Assembly: GCF_013177635.1 (NCBI RefSeq)
Contig: NZ_CP030944.1
Coordinates: 2,456,809-2,520,808 of the forward strand
DNA: 64,000 bases
Direction of reading: 5' to 3'
Source of the DNA: Arcobacter aquimarinus
GTDB lineage: Bacteria; Campylobacterota; Campylobacteria; Campylobacterales; Arcobacteraceae
This document shows, one piece after another, positions 8,393 to 16,330 of the stretch. Position 1 is the first letter of the stretch; every line of letters begins with the position of its first letter. The notes beneath the pieces are model-generated. The model was not told where the DNA came from and did no database searches. It was given only the letters and a program-made list of their open reading frames with translations. The position numbers and the translations under genes are program-made.

Positions 8393-9038
8393 AAAAACAA
8401 TAATATTTGATTTAGATGGGACACTTATAGATTCTTTAGAAGATATAGCTGTTTGTATGAATCAAGTTTTAAAAGAGTTAAATCTTCCTATTCATAAAAT
8501 AGAAGATTATAGATATTTTGTTGGTGGTGGAATTTCTGTTTTAGTTGATAATGCTTTAAAAGGATATTCAAATGAAATTAAAGAAGAAATTACAAAAAAA
8601 TTTAAAGTACTTTATGACCAACAATTGCATTCAAAAACAAAACCCTATGATGGAGTTTACGAGCTATTAGATGAGCTAGAAAAACTTGATATTAATTTGG
8701 CAATTCTTTCAAATAAACCTCATGAATTTACATTGCAATATGCAAATTCTTTATTTGATAAATACAATTTCAAAGAAGTTCATGGACAAAAGCAAACTAT
8801 TCCTAAAAAACCTGACCCAATTGCAGCTATAAATATAGCAAAAAGTTTTGATGCAAATTGTGAAGAGGTATATTTTGTGGGAGATACAATGGTAGATATG
8901 CAAACTGCTAAAAATGCAGGGATGATAGCTATTGGTGTTTTATGGGGTTTTAGAGATGAAAAAGAGTTGAGTGAACATGGAGCTGATTTTTTAATAACTC
9001 ATCCTTTAGAAATTTTAAAGATTATAAATGACAAATAG
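8379..9038 (+). CDS. HAD-family phosphatase (phosphoglycolate phosphatase-like)
   Basis: A 219-residue HAD hydrolase. Motif I is FDLDGTL at about residues 9-15 from the chosen start, motif II is the Ser in ILSNKP, motif III is the Lys in KKPDP and motif IV is VGDTMVDM. A helical cap sits between motifs I and II, as in Gph/PGP enzymes that clear 2-phosphoglycolate. The start is GTG 8379, giving a 14-base overlap with the previous gene. An open frame extends 45 codons further upstream but translates only the out-of-frame Gly/Ser tail into Glu/Val repeats, so it is not real coding. The stop overlaps the next ATG. Substrate is inferred from family only. Confidence 0.88.
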   Translation: MAAGKKTIIFDLDGTLIDSLEDIAVCMNQVLKELNLPIHKIEDYRYFVGGGISVLVDNALKGYSNEIKEEITKKFKVLYDQQLHSKTKPYDGVYELLDELEKLDINLAILSNKPHEFTLQYANSLFDKYNFKEVHGQKQTIPKKPDPIAAINIAKSFDANCEEVYFVGDTMVDMQTAKNAGMIAIGVLWGFRDEKELSEHGADFLITHPLEILKIINDK

Positions 9039-9246
9039 TTATAAACCTATTTCATGTCATTTCTATGATAAATTAGAAGAATTAGCAGTTAAAAAACAAA
9101 AAGTGAAGATAATATATTTAGATAATGAATTAACTCTCGAAACAGAAGACTTAATAGTAGATTTCAAAACAAAAAATAAAGAAGAATTTGCGATATTATC
9201 AAATGGTTTAATTATTAGATTAGATAAAATTGTTGAAATAATATAA
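9028..9246 (+). CDS. rof: Rof-like Rho-binding antiterminator
   Basis: A 72-residue protein with the Rof/YaeO pattern: YKPISCHFYDKLEELA at the N-terminus, a beta-rich middle, and a closing G-L-I-I-R-L-D-K-I. E. coli Rof binds transcription terminator Rho and blocks termination. Length (E. coli about 84) and the Cys-x-x-Tyr-Asp start fit. It overlaps the HAD phosphatase stop by 11 bases, so it is probably co-translated, and an intrinsic terminator follows at about 9287. The assignment rests on motif recognition and I consider it good but not certain. Confidence 0.75.
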   Translation: MTNSYKPISCHFYDKLEELAVKKQKVKIIYLDNELTLETEDLIVDFKTKNKEEFAILSNGLIIRLDKIVEII

Positions 9247-9286
9247 TTATTTTTTTGATATTTAATCTCATTTAATATTGAAAAAT

Positions 9287-9315
9287 ATAAAGGAGGGTTT
9301 TTGCTCTCCTTTTTT
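9287..9315 (+). terminator. Intrinsic terminator after the rof-like gene
   Basis: AAAGGAG (9287-9293) and CTCCTTT (9306-9312) form a stem followed by Ts. It ends the lemA-to-rof operon. Confidence 0.8.
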
Positions 9316-9330
9316 AATATTTATCAAAGG

Positions 9331-9357
9331 TTGTATATGCAACTATTGCATATACAA
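9331..9357. promoter_or_regulatory. Palindromic operator of the MarR regulator
   Basis: Perfect inverted repeat: TTGTATATGCAA (9331-9342), spacer CTA, TTGCATATACAA (9346-9357). It lies 13 bases before the MarR-family start and ends just ahead of the ribosome site, so binding would block transcription of marR and the efflux gene. Confidence 0.75.
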
Positions 9358-9370
9358 TTAAAGGAAAATA

Positions 9371-9793
9371 ATGACTTATGAATTAGAAAAATCACTTGGA
9401 TTTAAAATAAATCGTACAGCAAATAAAATCAATAATAAATATAACAAAATACTTCAAGAGTACGATATAGCACCTGAACAAAGGGCAACTTTAGAAATTA
9501 TAAAATATGAAAAAGATGTAAATCAAACAAAAATTGCAGAGATTCTTGGAAAAGATAAAACAACTATAAGTAGAACCTTAGCAACACTAGAAAAAAAAGA
9601 TTTTATTACAAAAATACAATTAGATAAAAGAACTAATCAAATAAAATTAACTTGTAAAGCCGAAGAAATGCTAGAGAAAAGTGCTTTAATAGTAAAAAAT
9701 TTTAGAGAAAAACTAAAAACAAATTTAAATGAAAAAGATATAAAAACTTTAATAGAGTTACTTGAAAAAGTAACTTTAAATATAAAAGAGTAA
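9371..9793 (+). CDS. MarR-family transcriptional regulator
   Basis: A 140-residue winged-helix regulator. The recognition region is at about 55-78, with TKIAEILGKDKTTISRTLATL, followed by the wing sequence DKRTNQIKLT. Flanking N- and C-terminal helices would form the dimer. A 27-bp perfect palindrome directly upstream is the likely autoregulatory operator. The MFS efflux gene starts 2 bases after its stop, so this is a classic local repressor of a drug exporter, released by a small-molecule ligand that cannot be predicted. Confidence 0.92.
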   Translation: MTYELEKSLGFKINRTANKINNKYNKILQEYDIAPEQRATLEIIKYEKDVNQTKIAEILGKDKTTISRTLATLEKKDFITKIQLDKRTNQIKLTCKAEEMLEKSALIVKNFREKLKTNLNEKDIKTLIELLEKVTLNIKE

Positions 9794-9795
9794 AG

Positions 9796-10947
9796 ATGAA
9801 AAAAGCTACAAATCACATATATTTAATCATTCTACTTTCTATTTTATCATCGGTTGCTCCAATGGGTGTGGATACTTATTTACCTTCTATTCCAGATATT
9901 GCAAAATATTTTGATGTGAGTATTCATAAAATTGAACTATCTTTATCTATATTTTTAATAGGTTTTTCTATTGGTCAAGTCTTTGGAGGACCAATTTCTG
10001 ATAGATATGGAAGAAAGATGAGTTCTGTATTTGGTCTTTTAGGTTTTGCATTCTTCAGTTTTATAATCATCTTTAGTTCAAATATTTATGAACTATGGGT
10101 TTATAGATTTTTTGAAGCATTTTTTGGAGGAATTGTAGTTGTAAATGCTGCTGCTGCTGTTAGAGATAGATTTCATGGAGCTGAAGCTGCAAAGATATTC
10201 TCACTTATTGGAATGGTTAGAAGTTTAGCACCACTTTTAGCACCTGCTATTGGAGCTTTTATAATACATTTTTATTCTTGGAAAGCTATTTTTATTTTTC
10301 TAACTATTTATTCTTTAGTAGTTGCATTTTTTGTATATAAAGATCTTCAAGAGAGTTTTGTTTACAACAATCAAAAAATTATAGACTCTTTTAAACTTGT
10401 TTTATCAAATAAAAATGCTATGAAAATAATGCTTACATTAGGTTTTTCATTTGGTGGATTCTTTATAATTATTGCAAAAACTTCTTTTATATATATAGAA
10501 TATTTTGAGATTTCAACAGATTATTTTCCTTTTTTCTTTGGAATAAATTTTATTATTTTAGTTTTGATGATAAAAGTAAATGTAACTTTATTAAAAAAAT
10601 ATTCACCAATTAGTTTAGTAAAAATGGCAATATTTATACAAACTTTTTCAGGATTTATTTTTATTTTACTTTATAAAGATATTTCTATTGTGATGATTAT
10701 GATAATAATTGCTTCATATATGAGTATGATGGCTTTTATCTTTGGAAATTGTATGGCTTTGATTTTAGAACATTTTCCTAAAAATGCAGGTGTTGCTTCA
10801 GGAGTTGCAGGTGTATTACAATTTGGATTAGGAGCAATTATTTCTTCAATTGCACTTAGTTTTCATAGCCCTACTTTTTTTCCGATAGCTTTTAGTATAA
10901 CAATAATTTCTCTATTCTCTTTCATGCTTATAAGAGTTTATAAATAA
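9796..10947 (+). CDS. Bcr/CflA-type MFS multidrug efflux transporter
   Basis: A 383-residue inner-membrane protein with about 12 hydrophobic segments. The N-terminus has the Bcr/CflA signature PMGVDTYLPSIPDIAKYF, and MFS motif A appears as GPISDRYGRK between the second and third segments. Such proteins export drugs (bicyclomycin, chloramphenicol and similar) using the proton gradient. It is directly behind the MarR gene and controlled with it. If the rof call is right, a bicyclomycin-type exporter sits next to a Rho inhibitor gene, but they are in separate transcription units and this may be chance. Confidence 0.9.
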   Translation: MKKATNHIYLIILLSILSSVAPMGVDTYLPSIPDIAKYFDVSIHKIELSLSIFLIGFSIGQVFGGPISDRYGRKMSSVFGLLGFAFFSFIIIFSSNIYELWVYRFFEAFFGGIVVVNAAAAVRDRFHGAEAAKIFSLIGMVRSLAPLLAPAIGAFIIHFYSWKAIFIFLTIYSLVVAFFVYKDLQESFVYNNQKIIDSFKLVLSNKNAMKIMLTLGFSFGGFFIIIAKTSFIYIEYFEISTDYFPFFFGINFIILVLMIKVNVTLLKKYSPISLVKMAIFIQTFSGFIFILLYKDISIVMIMIIIASYMSMMAFIFGNCMALILEHFPKNAGVASGVAGVLQFGLGAIISSIALSFHSPTFFPIAFSITIISLFSFMLIRVYK

Positions 10948-10970
10948 TGGTAAAGATTAAAATTTTACCA
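10948..10970 (+). terminator. Weak hairpin after the MFS gene
   Basis: TGGTAAA (10948-10954) and TTTACCA (10964-10970) form a 7-bp stem right after the stop. No clean T-run follows on the plus strand, so termination is uncertain. Confidence 0.4.
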
Positions 10971-11118
10971 CTAAAAAATTATTATTATTGGGTTATTTTG
11001 TTTCATAGAGTATCAAAATGATTGCATTTTTAAATATTTTCTTCTTCTAATAGATTTTTTTGTTATTTTATTATATAAAAAATAGTAATATAAGTCTTTA
11101 CAAAAAAGGACGCAAACT

Positions 11119-13062
11119 ATGTTAAAAAATCTTAATACAAAGAAGAAACTCTTCTTATTTCCTATATTATTTATCTTAATAATAATAGGTGCAGCATTTG
11201 TTTATAAGCACTATAGCAATACTGCAAAAGCTAGAAACAATATTGCAATTCATACAGATGAATTTGTACAACAAGTTCTTACTGCTAGAATATCTGTTTA
11301 TCAATTTCTTAGAAACCCTACTAATGAAATAGCACAAACAGTAAATTCTCAATTTAATGAACTAAAGAAAAATGTTCTTCATTTAAAAAATAAATTAAAC
11401 GTTGAAGAAAATAGAGTTTTATCTGATGAAATAGCTAAACTTACAGACGAATATTTAAAACATTTTGATTTATTATCAGAATTTAGAATCAAAAATTTTA
11501 ATAGTGGGACTATTGAAGAATCTGAAGAAATGAGAAAAAAAATCTCTCAAATGTCAGAAATTGGAGCTCATTTAGAAGATAGAATTACACAAATAAATAA
11601 AAATGCTTCAATATTAAGAGATGACTCTTTTGAAACATTAGATTTTATGTTAATTGTTTTAGCTGTAGTTGCTACAGTGATTTTTATCATTATCTCTATT
11701 TTAATATCAAATATAATCGTTAACTCTTTAAATTCATTTAAAGAAGGATTATTAAACTTTTTCTCTTACTTGAATAGAGAAGCAAAAGATGTATCTTTAT
11801 TGGAAGATAGTGCAAAAGATGAATTTGGTGAAATGTCAAAAGTTGTAAATGAAAACATTTCAAAAACTAAAAAAGGTATAGAAGAAGATAGAAAACTAAT
11901 CGATGAAACTATTATGGTTTTAGGTGAGTTTGAACAAGGTGATTTATGTCAAAGATTAAATATTGATGTTTCAAATCCAGCATTAATGCAACTAAAAAAT
12001 GTTGTAAATAATATGGCAAATAATCTTGAAACAAATATTGATAATGTTTTAAATATCTTAGAACAATATGCACACTATAGTTATCTAAATAAAATCTCTA
12101 CAAAAGATTTGAAAGAACATTTATTAAAACTTGCAAATGGTGTAAATATGCTTGGTGATTCAATAACTGAAATGTTAATTGAAAATAAAACAAATGGTTT
12201 AACGCTTGATGAAAGTTCAAATATTTTATTAACAAATGTTGATAAATTAAATGTTAGTTCAAATGAAGCTGCATCAAGTCTTGAAGAAACAGCAGCAGCA
12301 ATTGAACAAATTACAAGTAATATCAGACACAATACAGAAAGTATTGCAAAAATGGCAAGTTTCTCACAAAATGTAACAACATCAGCAACACATGGTGAAA
12401 AACTTGCAAATCAAACAAATGTTTCAATGGATGAAATAAATGCTCAAGTTACAGCAATAAATGAAGCAATTACAGTAATTGATCAAATAGCATTCCAAAC
12501 AAATATTCTTTCACTAAATGCAGCTGTTGAAGCAGCAACTGCTGGAGAAGCTGGAAAAGGATTTGCTGTTGTTGCTCAAGAGGTAAGAAATCTAGCAAGT
12601 AGAAGTGCTGAAGCAGCTAAAGAGATAAAAGATTTAGTTCAAAATGCTACAACAAAAGCAAATCAAGGAAAAGAAATAGCTTCTAATATGATAGATGGTT
12701 ATAAACAACTAAACGAAAATATTTCTCAAACTATAAACTTAATAGCAGATATTCAAAATGCTTCAAAAGAACAACTTTTAGGAATTGAACAAATCAATGA
12801 TGCTGTAAATAGCTTGGATCAACAAACTCAACAAAATGCAATGATTGCAAGTCAAACACATGATGTTGCAGTATTAACAGATGAAATAGCTAAACTTGTT
12901 GTAAGTGATGCTGACAAAAAAGAGTTTAAAGGTAAAAATGAAGTAAAAGCTAAAAGTGTAGATGTTGCATCAAATCATAAAGCAGTTCATAACCATAAAC
13001 CAAAAGAGACAAAAATAGCCTCTAAAACAGTTTCTCAAAACGATGAATGGGAAAGTTTTTAA
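11119..13062 (+). CDS. Methyl-accepting chemotaxis protein
   Basis: A 647-residue chemoreceptor. A transmembrane segment near 10-28 and another near 175-200 bracket a helical periplasmic sensing domain (about 30-174). A HAMP-like/linker region and a long coiled coil follow, with the conserved kinase-control hairpin ([20 protein letters not shown]) at about 475-497. The C-terminus ends DEWESF, resembling the aromatic pentapeptide tether used by CheR/CheB in some receptors. The ligand is unknown. Monocistronic, with an AAAAAGGA ribosome site upstream. Confidence 0.95.
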   Translation: MLKNLNTKKKLFLFPILFILIIIGAAFVYKHYSNTAKARNNIAIHTDEFVQQVLTARISVYQFLRNPTNEIAQTVNSQFNELKKNVLHLKNKLNVEENRVLSDEIAKLTDEYLKHFDLLSEFRIKNFNSGTIEESEEMRKKISQMSEIGAHLEDRITQINKNASILRDDSFETLDFMLIVLAVVATVIFIIISILISNIIVNSLNSFKEGLLNFFSYLNREAKDVSLLEDSAKDEFGEMSKVVNENISKTKKGIEEDRKLIDETIMVLGEFEQGDLCQRLNIDVSNPALMQLKNVVNNMANNLETNIDNVLNILEQYAHYSYLNKISTKDLKEHLLKLANGVNMLGDSITEMLIENKTNGLTLDESSNILLTNVDKLNVSSNEAASSLEETAAAIEQITSNIRHNTESIAKMASFSQNVTTSATHGEKLANQTNVSMDEINAQVTAINEAITVIDQIAFQTNILSLNAAVEAATAGEAGKGFAVVAQEVRNLASRSAEAAKEIKDLVQNATTKANQGKEIASNMIDGYKQLNENISQTINLIADIQNASKEQLLGIEQINDAVNSLDQQTQQNAMIASQTHDVAVLTDEIAKLVVSDADKKEFKGKNEVKAKSVDVASNHKAVHNHKPKETKIASKTVSQNDEWESF

Positions 13063-13084
13063 AAACTTTCCTTTGTAGTTGATA

Positions 13085-13113
13085 TTGGATGTATAAAAAT
13101 ATTATACATCCAA
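13085..13113. terminator. Bidirectional terminator between chemoreceptor and hypothetical gene
   Basis: Perfect 12-bp inverted repeat TTGGATGTATAA (13085-13096) and TTATACATCCAA (13102-13113), loop AAATA. The right arm encodes the last codons of the minus-strand gene. Confidence 0.6.
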
Positions 13114-13485
13114 CTCAAAAAACTCTTCTTCAACTTTTTCATATTTAGATACAGAACAACTAATTTTTATAGCATTATCATAATCTTTAAACTCTTCTAA
13201 AAACAATTTTTTTAATTTTTCTATTTCTACTGCTCTAAATATAAAATATCCTAAAATTTCACTTCCTCGTGAACCTGCTTTTTCTATACCAAAACTATCA
13301 AATTTCCAATCTATTCCTCTAGAAAAAAAGAAAACTTCACTTATTCTTTTTTCTAAATCTTCTCTTACATTGTTATTATATGCTTTTAAATGTACATAAA
13401 ATGCTACATTTGTATTAAATTGTGATTGCACTAATTTTTCTTGTTCTGGTGTCTGTGGTTTTTCTATTAAATTTTTATTACTCAT
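13102..13485 (-). CDS. Hypothetical protein
   Basis: A 127-residue soluble protein I do not recognise. It has an acidic, mixed alpha/beta composition with no signal peptide or membrane segment, a central FFFSRGIDWKFDSFG region and an acidic C-terminus. A plausible AGGAAAG ribosome site precedes the start on the minus strand. It stands alone between a chemoreceptor and a hemerythrin. No catalytic motif is apparent. Confidence 0.6.
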   Translation of the reverse strand: MSNKNLIEKPQTPEQEKLVQSQFNTNVAFYVHLKAYNNNVREDLEKRISEVFFFSRGIDWKFDSFGIEKAGSRGSEILGYFIFRAVEIEKLKKLFLEEFKDYDNAIKISCSVSKYEKVEEEFFELDV

Positions 13486-13666
13486 AATTAATACTTTCCT
13501 AGTTTTTGGCTTATTATATTCAAGTTTCTTAAAATAAAACTTGTAAAGTAAAAATAAACAAATTATTTTTAGCTATATTTTAACTTTCTTTAATAATAAA
13601 ATTAAAATTATTTTTATTTTAATATTAAATTATATATAATCAATTTAGACAATAAAAAGGGACTTA

Positions 13667-14515
13667 ATGGAACAAAAAGTTGAAAACATTTCTATTATTT
13701 GGAAATCAGAATACAATATAAATAATTTTAAAATTGATAGAGAACATCAACAATTATTTTCTATAGCAAGAGAAGCTTTAAGTATTTCCAAACTTAAAAA
13801 GGATGAAGAACAAATAGAAAAATTAAAAAAGACTATTACAAAACTTTTTGATTATGTAGGAACGCACTTTTCCAATGAGCAAAAACATATGGAAAGTATT
13901 TCTTATCCAGAACTAGAAGAACATAAACTTCTTCACAAAAATATGATAAATATGCTTACAAATTTAGTTTCAAAATTAAACTCTATGGAACTTGAGCAAA
14001 TCCAACAAGCTTTATTCAATTTCATCGAAGAGTATTTTATAAGACATATTATTTTAGAAGATAAAAAAATAGAATTATGGTCTACAAATTTAGAGGATTT
14101 AAGAAAAAGCTTTGGATGGAAGCAAATTTATAGCATAAATAACCCTAAAATTGATGCTGAACATAAAATGCTTTTTGATATTGCAAAAGAAGCATTTACA
14201 GAAGTTGAAGCTAGCGAAAAAACTGCAAAAATCAAAGATATTTTAACAAGATTATATGATTATATGAAAACTCACTTTAAGCATGAAGAAGAGTATATGC
14301 AACAAATAAATTATCCAGCATTTAAAGAACACAAAAAACTACATTCTGAAATAATTTCAAAAATAAATGATTTTGTAAAAAAACTTCCAACTTTAAACGA
14401 AGATTTATTTGAAAAAGAATTGGCAAAAATTATAGATATTTCATTGGTTTACCATATTATTCAAGAAGATAGAAAAATTATTAACTGGGTAAAAGCAAAT
14501 GAAAATAAAAACTAA
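13667..14515 (+). CDS. Tandem-hemerythrin protein (two diiron domains)
   Basis: A 282-residue cytosolic protein with two complete hemerythrin domains, about residues 9-140 and 145-278. Each has the full ligand set: IDREHQ / THFSNEQKHM / YPELEEHKLLH / RHIILED in the first, IDAEHK / THFKHEEEYM / YPAFKEHKKLH / YHIIQED in the second. Bacteriohemerythrins bind O2 at a di-iron site for oxygen sensing, storage or delivery, which suits a microaerophile. Most bacterial members have one domain, so the tandem repeat is notable. There is no output domain. The next small ORF starts immediately after its stop. Confidence 0.93.
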   Translation: MEQKVENISIIWKSEYNINNFKIDREHQQLFSIAREALSISKLKKDEEQIEKLKKTITKLFDYVGTHFSNEQKHMESISYPELEEHKLLHKNMINMLTNLVSKLNSMELEQIQQALFNFIEEYFIRHIILEDKKIELWSTNLEDLRKSFGWKQIYSINNPKIDAEHKMLFDIAKEAFTEVEASEKTAKIKDILTRLYDYMKTHFKHEEEYMQQINYPAFKEHKKLHSEIISKINDFVKKLPTLNEDLFEKELAKIIDISLVYHIIQEDRKIINWVKANENKN

Positions 14516-14707
14516 ATGAACATAGAATACAAATTTTTACAAAAAGCTATAGTTGATAAAAACTATGTTTGTTTTAGTTATGAAAATAAAAATTATAAAA
14601 ATGTTAAACCTCTAAAACTAGATAGTGAAAATAGACTAACTAGCGATAAAGGTGTTTTTGAGTTTGAGAAGATTAGGAAATTGGTGGTTTTGAAAGAGAG
14701 GTTTTGA
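14516..14707 (+). CDS. Hypothetical small protein
   Basis: A 63-residue ORF whose ATG directly follows the hemerythrin stop, suggesting translational coupling; I see no strong ribosome site of its own. The sequence (AIVDKNYVCFSYENKNYKNV followed by a P-L-K-L turn) faintly resembles the start of a WYL-type beta barrel, but it is far too short for a full domain. Function unknown. It may be a genuine small protein or a remnant. Confidence 0.45.
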   Translation: MNIEYKFLQKAIVDKNYVCFSYENKNYKNVKPLKLDSENRLTSDKGVFEFEKIRKLVVLKERF

Positions 14708-14712
14708 AATCT

Positions 14713-14771
14713 TTGACAAATTAGAATAATATAGTATATAATACTTTTAAAAGTACTATTAAGGATACTAT
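14713..14771 (+). promoter_or_regulatory. Promoter and nested palindromic operator of toxin-antitoxin pair 1
   Basis: TTGACA (14713-14718) and TATAAT (14737-14742) are 18 bases apart, a consensus sigma-70 promoter. A perfect palindrome TACTTTTAAAAGTA (14742-14755) overlaps the -10 end, and an outer inverted repeat ATAGTAT (14731-14737) / ATACTAT (14765-14771) encloses it. This suits antitoxin autorepression. Confidence 0.75.
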
Positions 14772-15026
14772 ATGATAATAAATGCAAATGAAGTAAAAAC
14801 AAAAGGTGTATCTATTTTTGGAACTCTTCTTGAAAAATTTGATGAACTAATTATAAATGTTAGAGGAAAAAATCAATATGTAGTTCTTGATATAGAAAGA
14901 TATAAAGAACTAAGAGCAAATGAACTTGACTTGGCTTATCTAAAATCTCTACAAGACATAAAAAAAGGAAATTTCAAAATACAAAGCGCAAAAGAGCATG
15001 TTGAAGAGATAAAAAATGAATTATAA
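14772..15026 (+). CDS. Phd/YefM-family antitoxin
   Basis: An 84-residue antitoxin. The N-terminal half (NANEVKTKGVSIFGTLLEKF ... YVVLDIERYKELR) has the Phd/YefM DNA-binding fold signature; the C-terminal half is charged and helical and should wrap the toxin. It overlaps the toxin start by 11 bases, the normal antitoxin-first arrangement. The strong promoter with nested palindromes upstream is the expected autoregulated control region. Confidence 0.88.
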   Translation: MIINANEVKTKGVSIFGTLLEKFDELIINVRGKNQYVVLDIERYKELRANELDLAYLKSLQDIKKGNFKIQSAKEHVEEIKNEL

Positions 15027-15291
15027 ACTAATCATCACAGATGAATACAAAAAGCGATTAAAAAAGTTTTTGAAAAAACATCCTGATATGATTGAACGAT
15101 ATGCTAAATGTATCTTTATCCTAGAAAATGACCCTTTTCATCCAAGCCTTAGACTTCATAAGCTAAAAGGAAAATTGGCTGATTTTCACTCAATTTCTAT
15201 AAATATGGAGTATAGAGTTATTATTGATTTTATTATAAAAGATGATGAGATTATTCCTATTGATATAGGAACTCATGATGATGTGTATTAA
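15016..15291 (+). CDS. RelE/ParE-superfamily toxin
   Basis: A 91-residue basic toxin with the RelE/YafQ-like pattern: TDEYKKRLKKFLKKHPD helix, LENDPFHPSLRLHKLKGKL, then YRVIIDF and a closing D-I-G-T-H-D-D-V-Y. Such toxins cut ribosome-bound mRNA or, in the ParE branch, poison gyrase; the terminal His-Asp-x-x-Tyr favours the mRNA endonuclease branch. It is coupled to the overlapping antitoxin. The pair sits at the edge of an accessory stretch with a long hairpin element and a DUF2971 gene. Confidence 0.88.
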   Translation: MNYKLIITDEYKKRLKKFLKKHPDMIERYAKCIFILENDPFHPSLRLHKLKGKLADFHSISINMEYRVIIDFIIKDDEIIPIDIGTHDDVY

Positions 15292-15298
15292 TACTTCA

Positions 15299-15475
15299 TT
15301 CTTTTCTTTTTAGTAAAGAAAAGAAGCAAAAGAAAATCGTTCGCAAAGTTCCAAAATAGCTAAAAAATAAAATGAAATCTTAAAATTTGAAAACTCGCTT
15401 ATCGCTCAAACAGTTCAAATTTCTTAACAGATTTAATTTAATTTTTCTTTACGCTATTTTGAAAATGCTCACTTT
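15299..15475. repeat. Compound inverted-repeat element (short hairpin plus long imperfect hairpin)
   Basis: This 185-base gap holds two structures. A perfect 11-bp hairpin: TTCTTTTCTTT (15299-15309), loop TTAGT, AAAGAAAAGAA (15315-15325). Then a long imperfect hairpin: left arm 15351-15391, loop 15392-15412, right arm 15413-15461, with matching blocks CAAAATAGC/GCTATTTTG, AAATCT/AGATTT and AAATTTGAA/TTCAAATTT. The loop reads ACTCGCTTATCGCTCAAACA. No ORF is seen. It may be a MITE-like element, a REP-type repeat or a structured transcript; family unknown. Confidence 0.55.
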
Positions 15476-15476
15476 T

Positions 15477-16208
15477 TTATAAATATTTATTTTTATCTAG
15501 TTCATCAAAATCTAATTCAAATTTTCCAGGTACTATTCTAGCTTTTTTAAAAATTACATGTTTAAATCCATTTAATTGGCATAATTGAATTATTTTCTTA
15601 ATATTGGTTTCATCAGCTTTACAGCCAAATAATATTTCTTTTAAATATTTATTATTAAATCTTTTTAAACCATAGCTATTCTTTAAATCTAATAATCGAA
15701 ATTCCTCCTCATATTCCCAATATCTTGATTTCAAGGTAAACATTCTTTTTATATCTTCTATTTCACAGCCAAGATAAGGAATTAATTCATACCTATCATC
15801 TTCTGAATAAATTACTTTACTCATAGTAATGCCACTTTCTTTATAAAAATCATTCTTAAAACCAAAACACAAACCTTTGTGATTATCTGCATAATGAGAC
15901 CACATTAAAATATTTTTATTATTTGTACTCATAGATAATATACCAACTTTTGATTTTTCAATTATTAAATTTCTTTTTAAATCTTTTTTATAGTCTTCAA
16001 TTGTTTTTTCACCTAATAAAGATTTTTCTGTTTTATTTAAAGTTTCACAATGTTTATTGAAATCTCCATCTTCTTCAAATTCTAAATTACAATCAAATGG
16101 GTCATTAAAACTAGTATGTGATGCAAAATATAATTCTGAATTTAATATAATTTTATCAGCATATTCACCAAAACTACGATATTTATATAAAATTAAACTT
16201 CTATTCAT
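15477..16208 (-). CDS. DUF2971 domain protein
   Basis: A 243-residue soluble protein. It opens with YKYRSFGEYADKIILNSELYFASHTSFNDPFDC, the hallmark of DUF2971: Y-K-Y-R, then F-A-S/N-P-x-x-F-N-D-P-F-D. The later ILMWSHYADNHKGLCFGF is also typical of the family. Members are common in accessory islands and near defence genes, but no activity is firmly established. It is flanked by hairpin elements and a toxin-antitoxin pair, suggesting an accessory insertion. Confidence 0.85.
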   Translation of the reverse strand: MNRSLILYKYRSFGEYADKIILNSELYFASHTSFNDPFDCNLEFEEDGDFNKHCETLNKTEKSLLGEKTIEDYKKDLKRNLIIEKSKVGILSMSTNNKNILMWSHYADNHKGLCFGFKNDFYKESGITMSKVIYSEDDRYELIPYLGCEIEDIKRMFTLKSRYWEYEEEFRLLDLKNSYGLKRFNNKYLKEILFGCKADETNIKKIIQLCQLNGFKHVIFKKARIVPGKFELDFDELDKNKYL

Positions 16209-16254
16209 TTATTCTCCAAAATAGTAAATTTTTGTAAAGATCAAGGCTAGCAGT

Positions 16255-16302
16255 AAAAAATATTATAGGAGTTTACTATTGTAAATGACTATAATATTTT
16301 TT
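16255..16302. terminator. Long perfect hairpin, probable terminator after the flavoprotein gene
   Basis: AAAAAATATTATAG (16255-16268) and CTATAATATTTTTT (16289-16302) form a perfect 14-bp stem, with a further TTTAC/GTAAA pair inside. U-rich arms are available in both directions; it separates the flavoprotein from the DUF2971 gene. Confidence 0.65.
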
Positions 16303-16330
16303 GCAATAACGCTGAGATTTGCAAAAAGAA

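Noticed and set aside
14516..14707. WYL-domain regulator
   Set aside because: The 63-residue ORF is too short for the domain and lacks the W-Y-L triplet; kept as hypothetical only.
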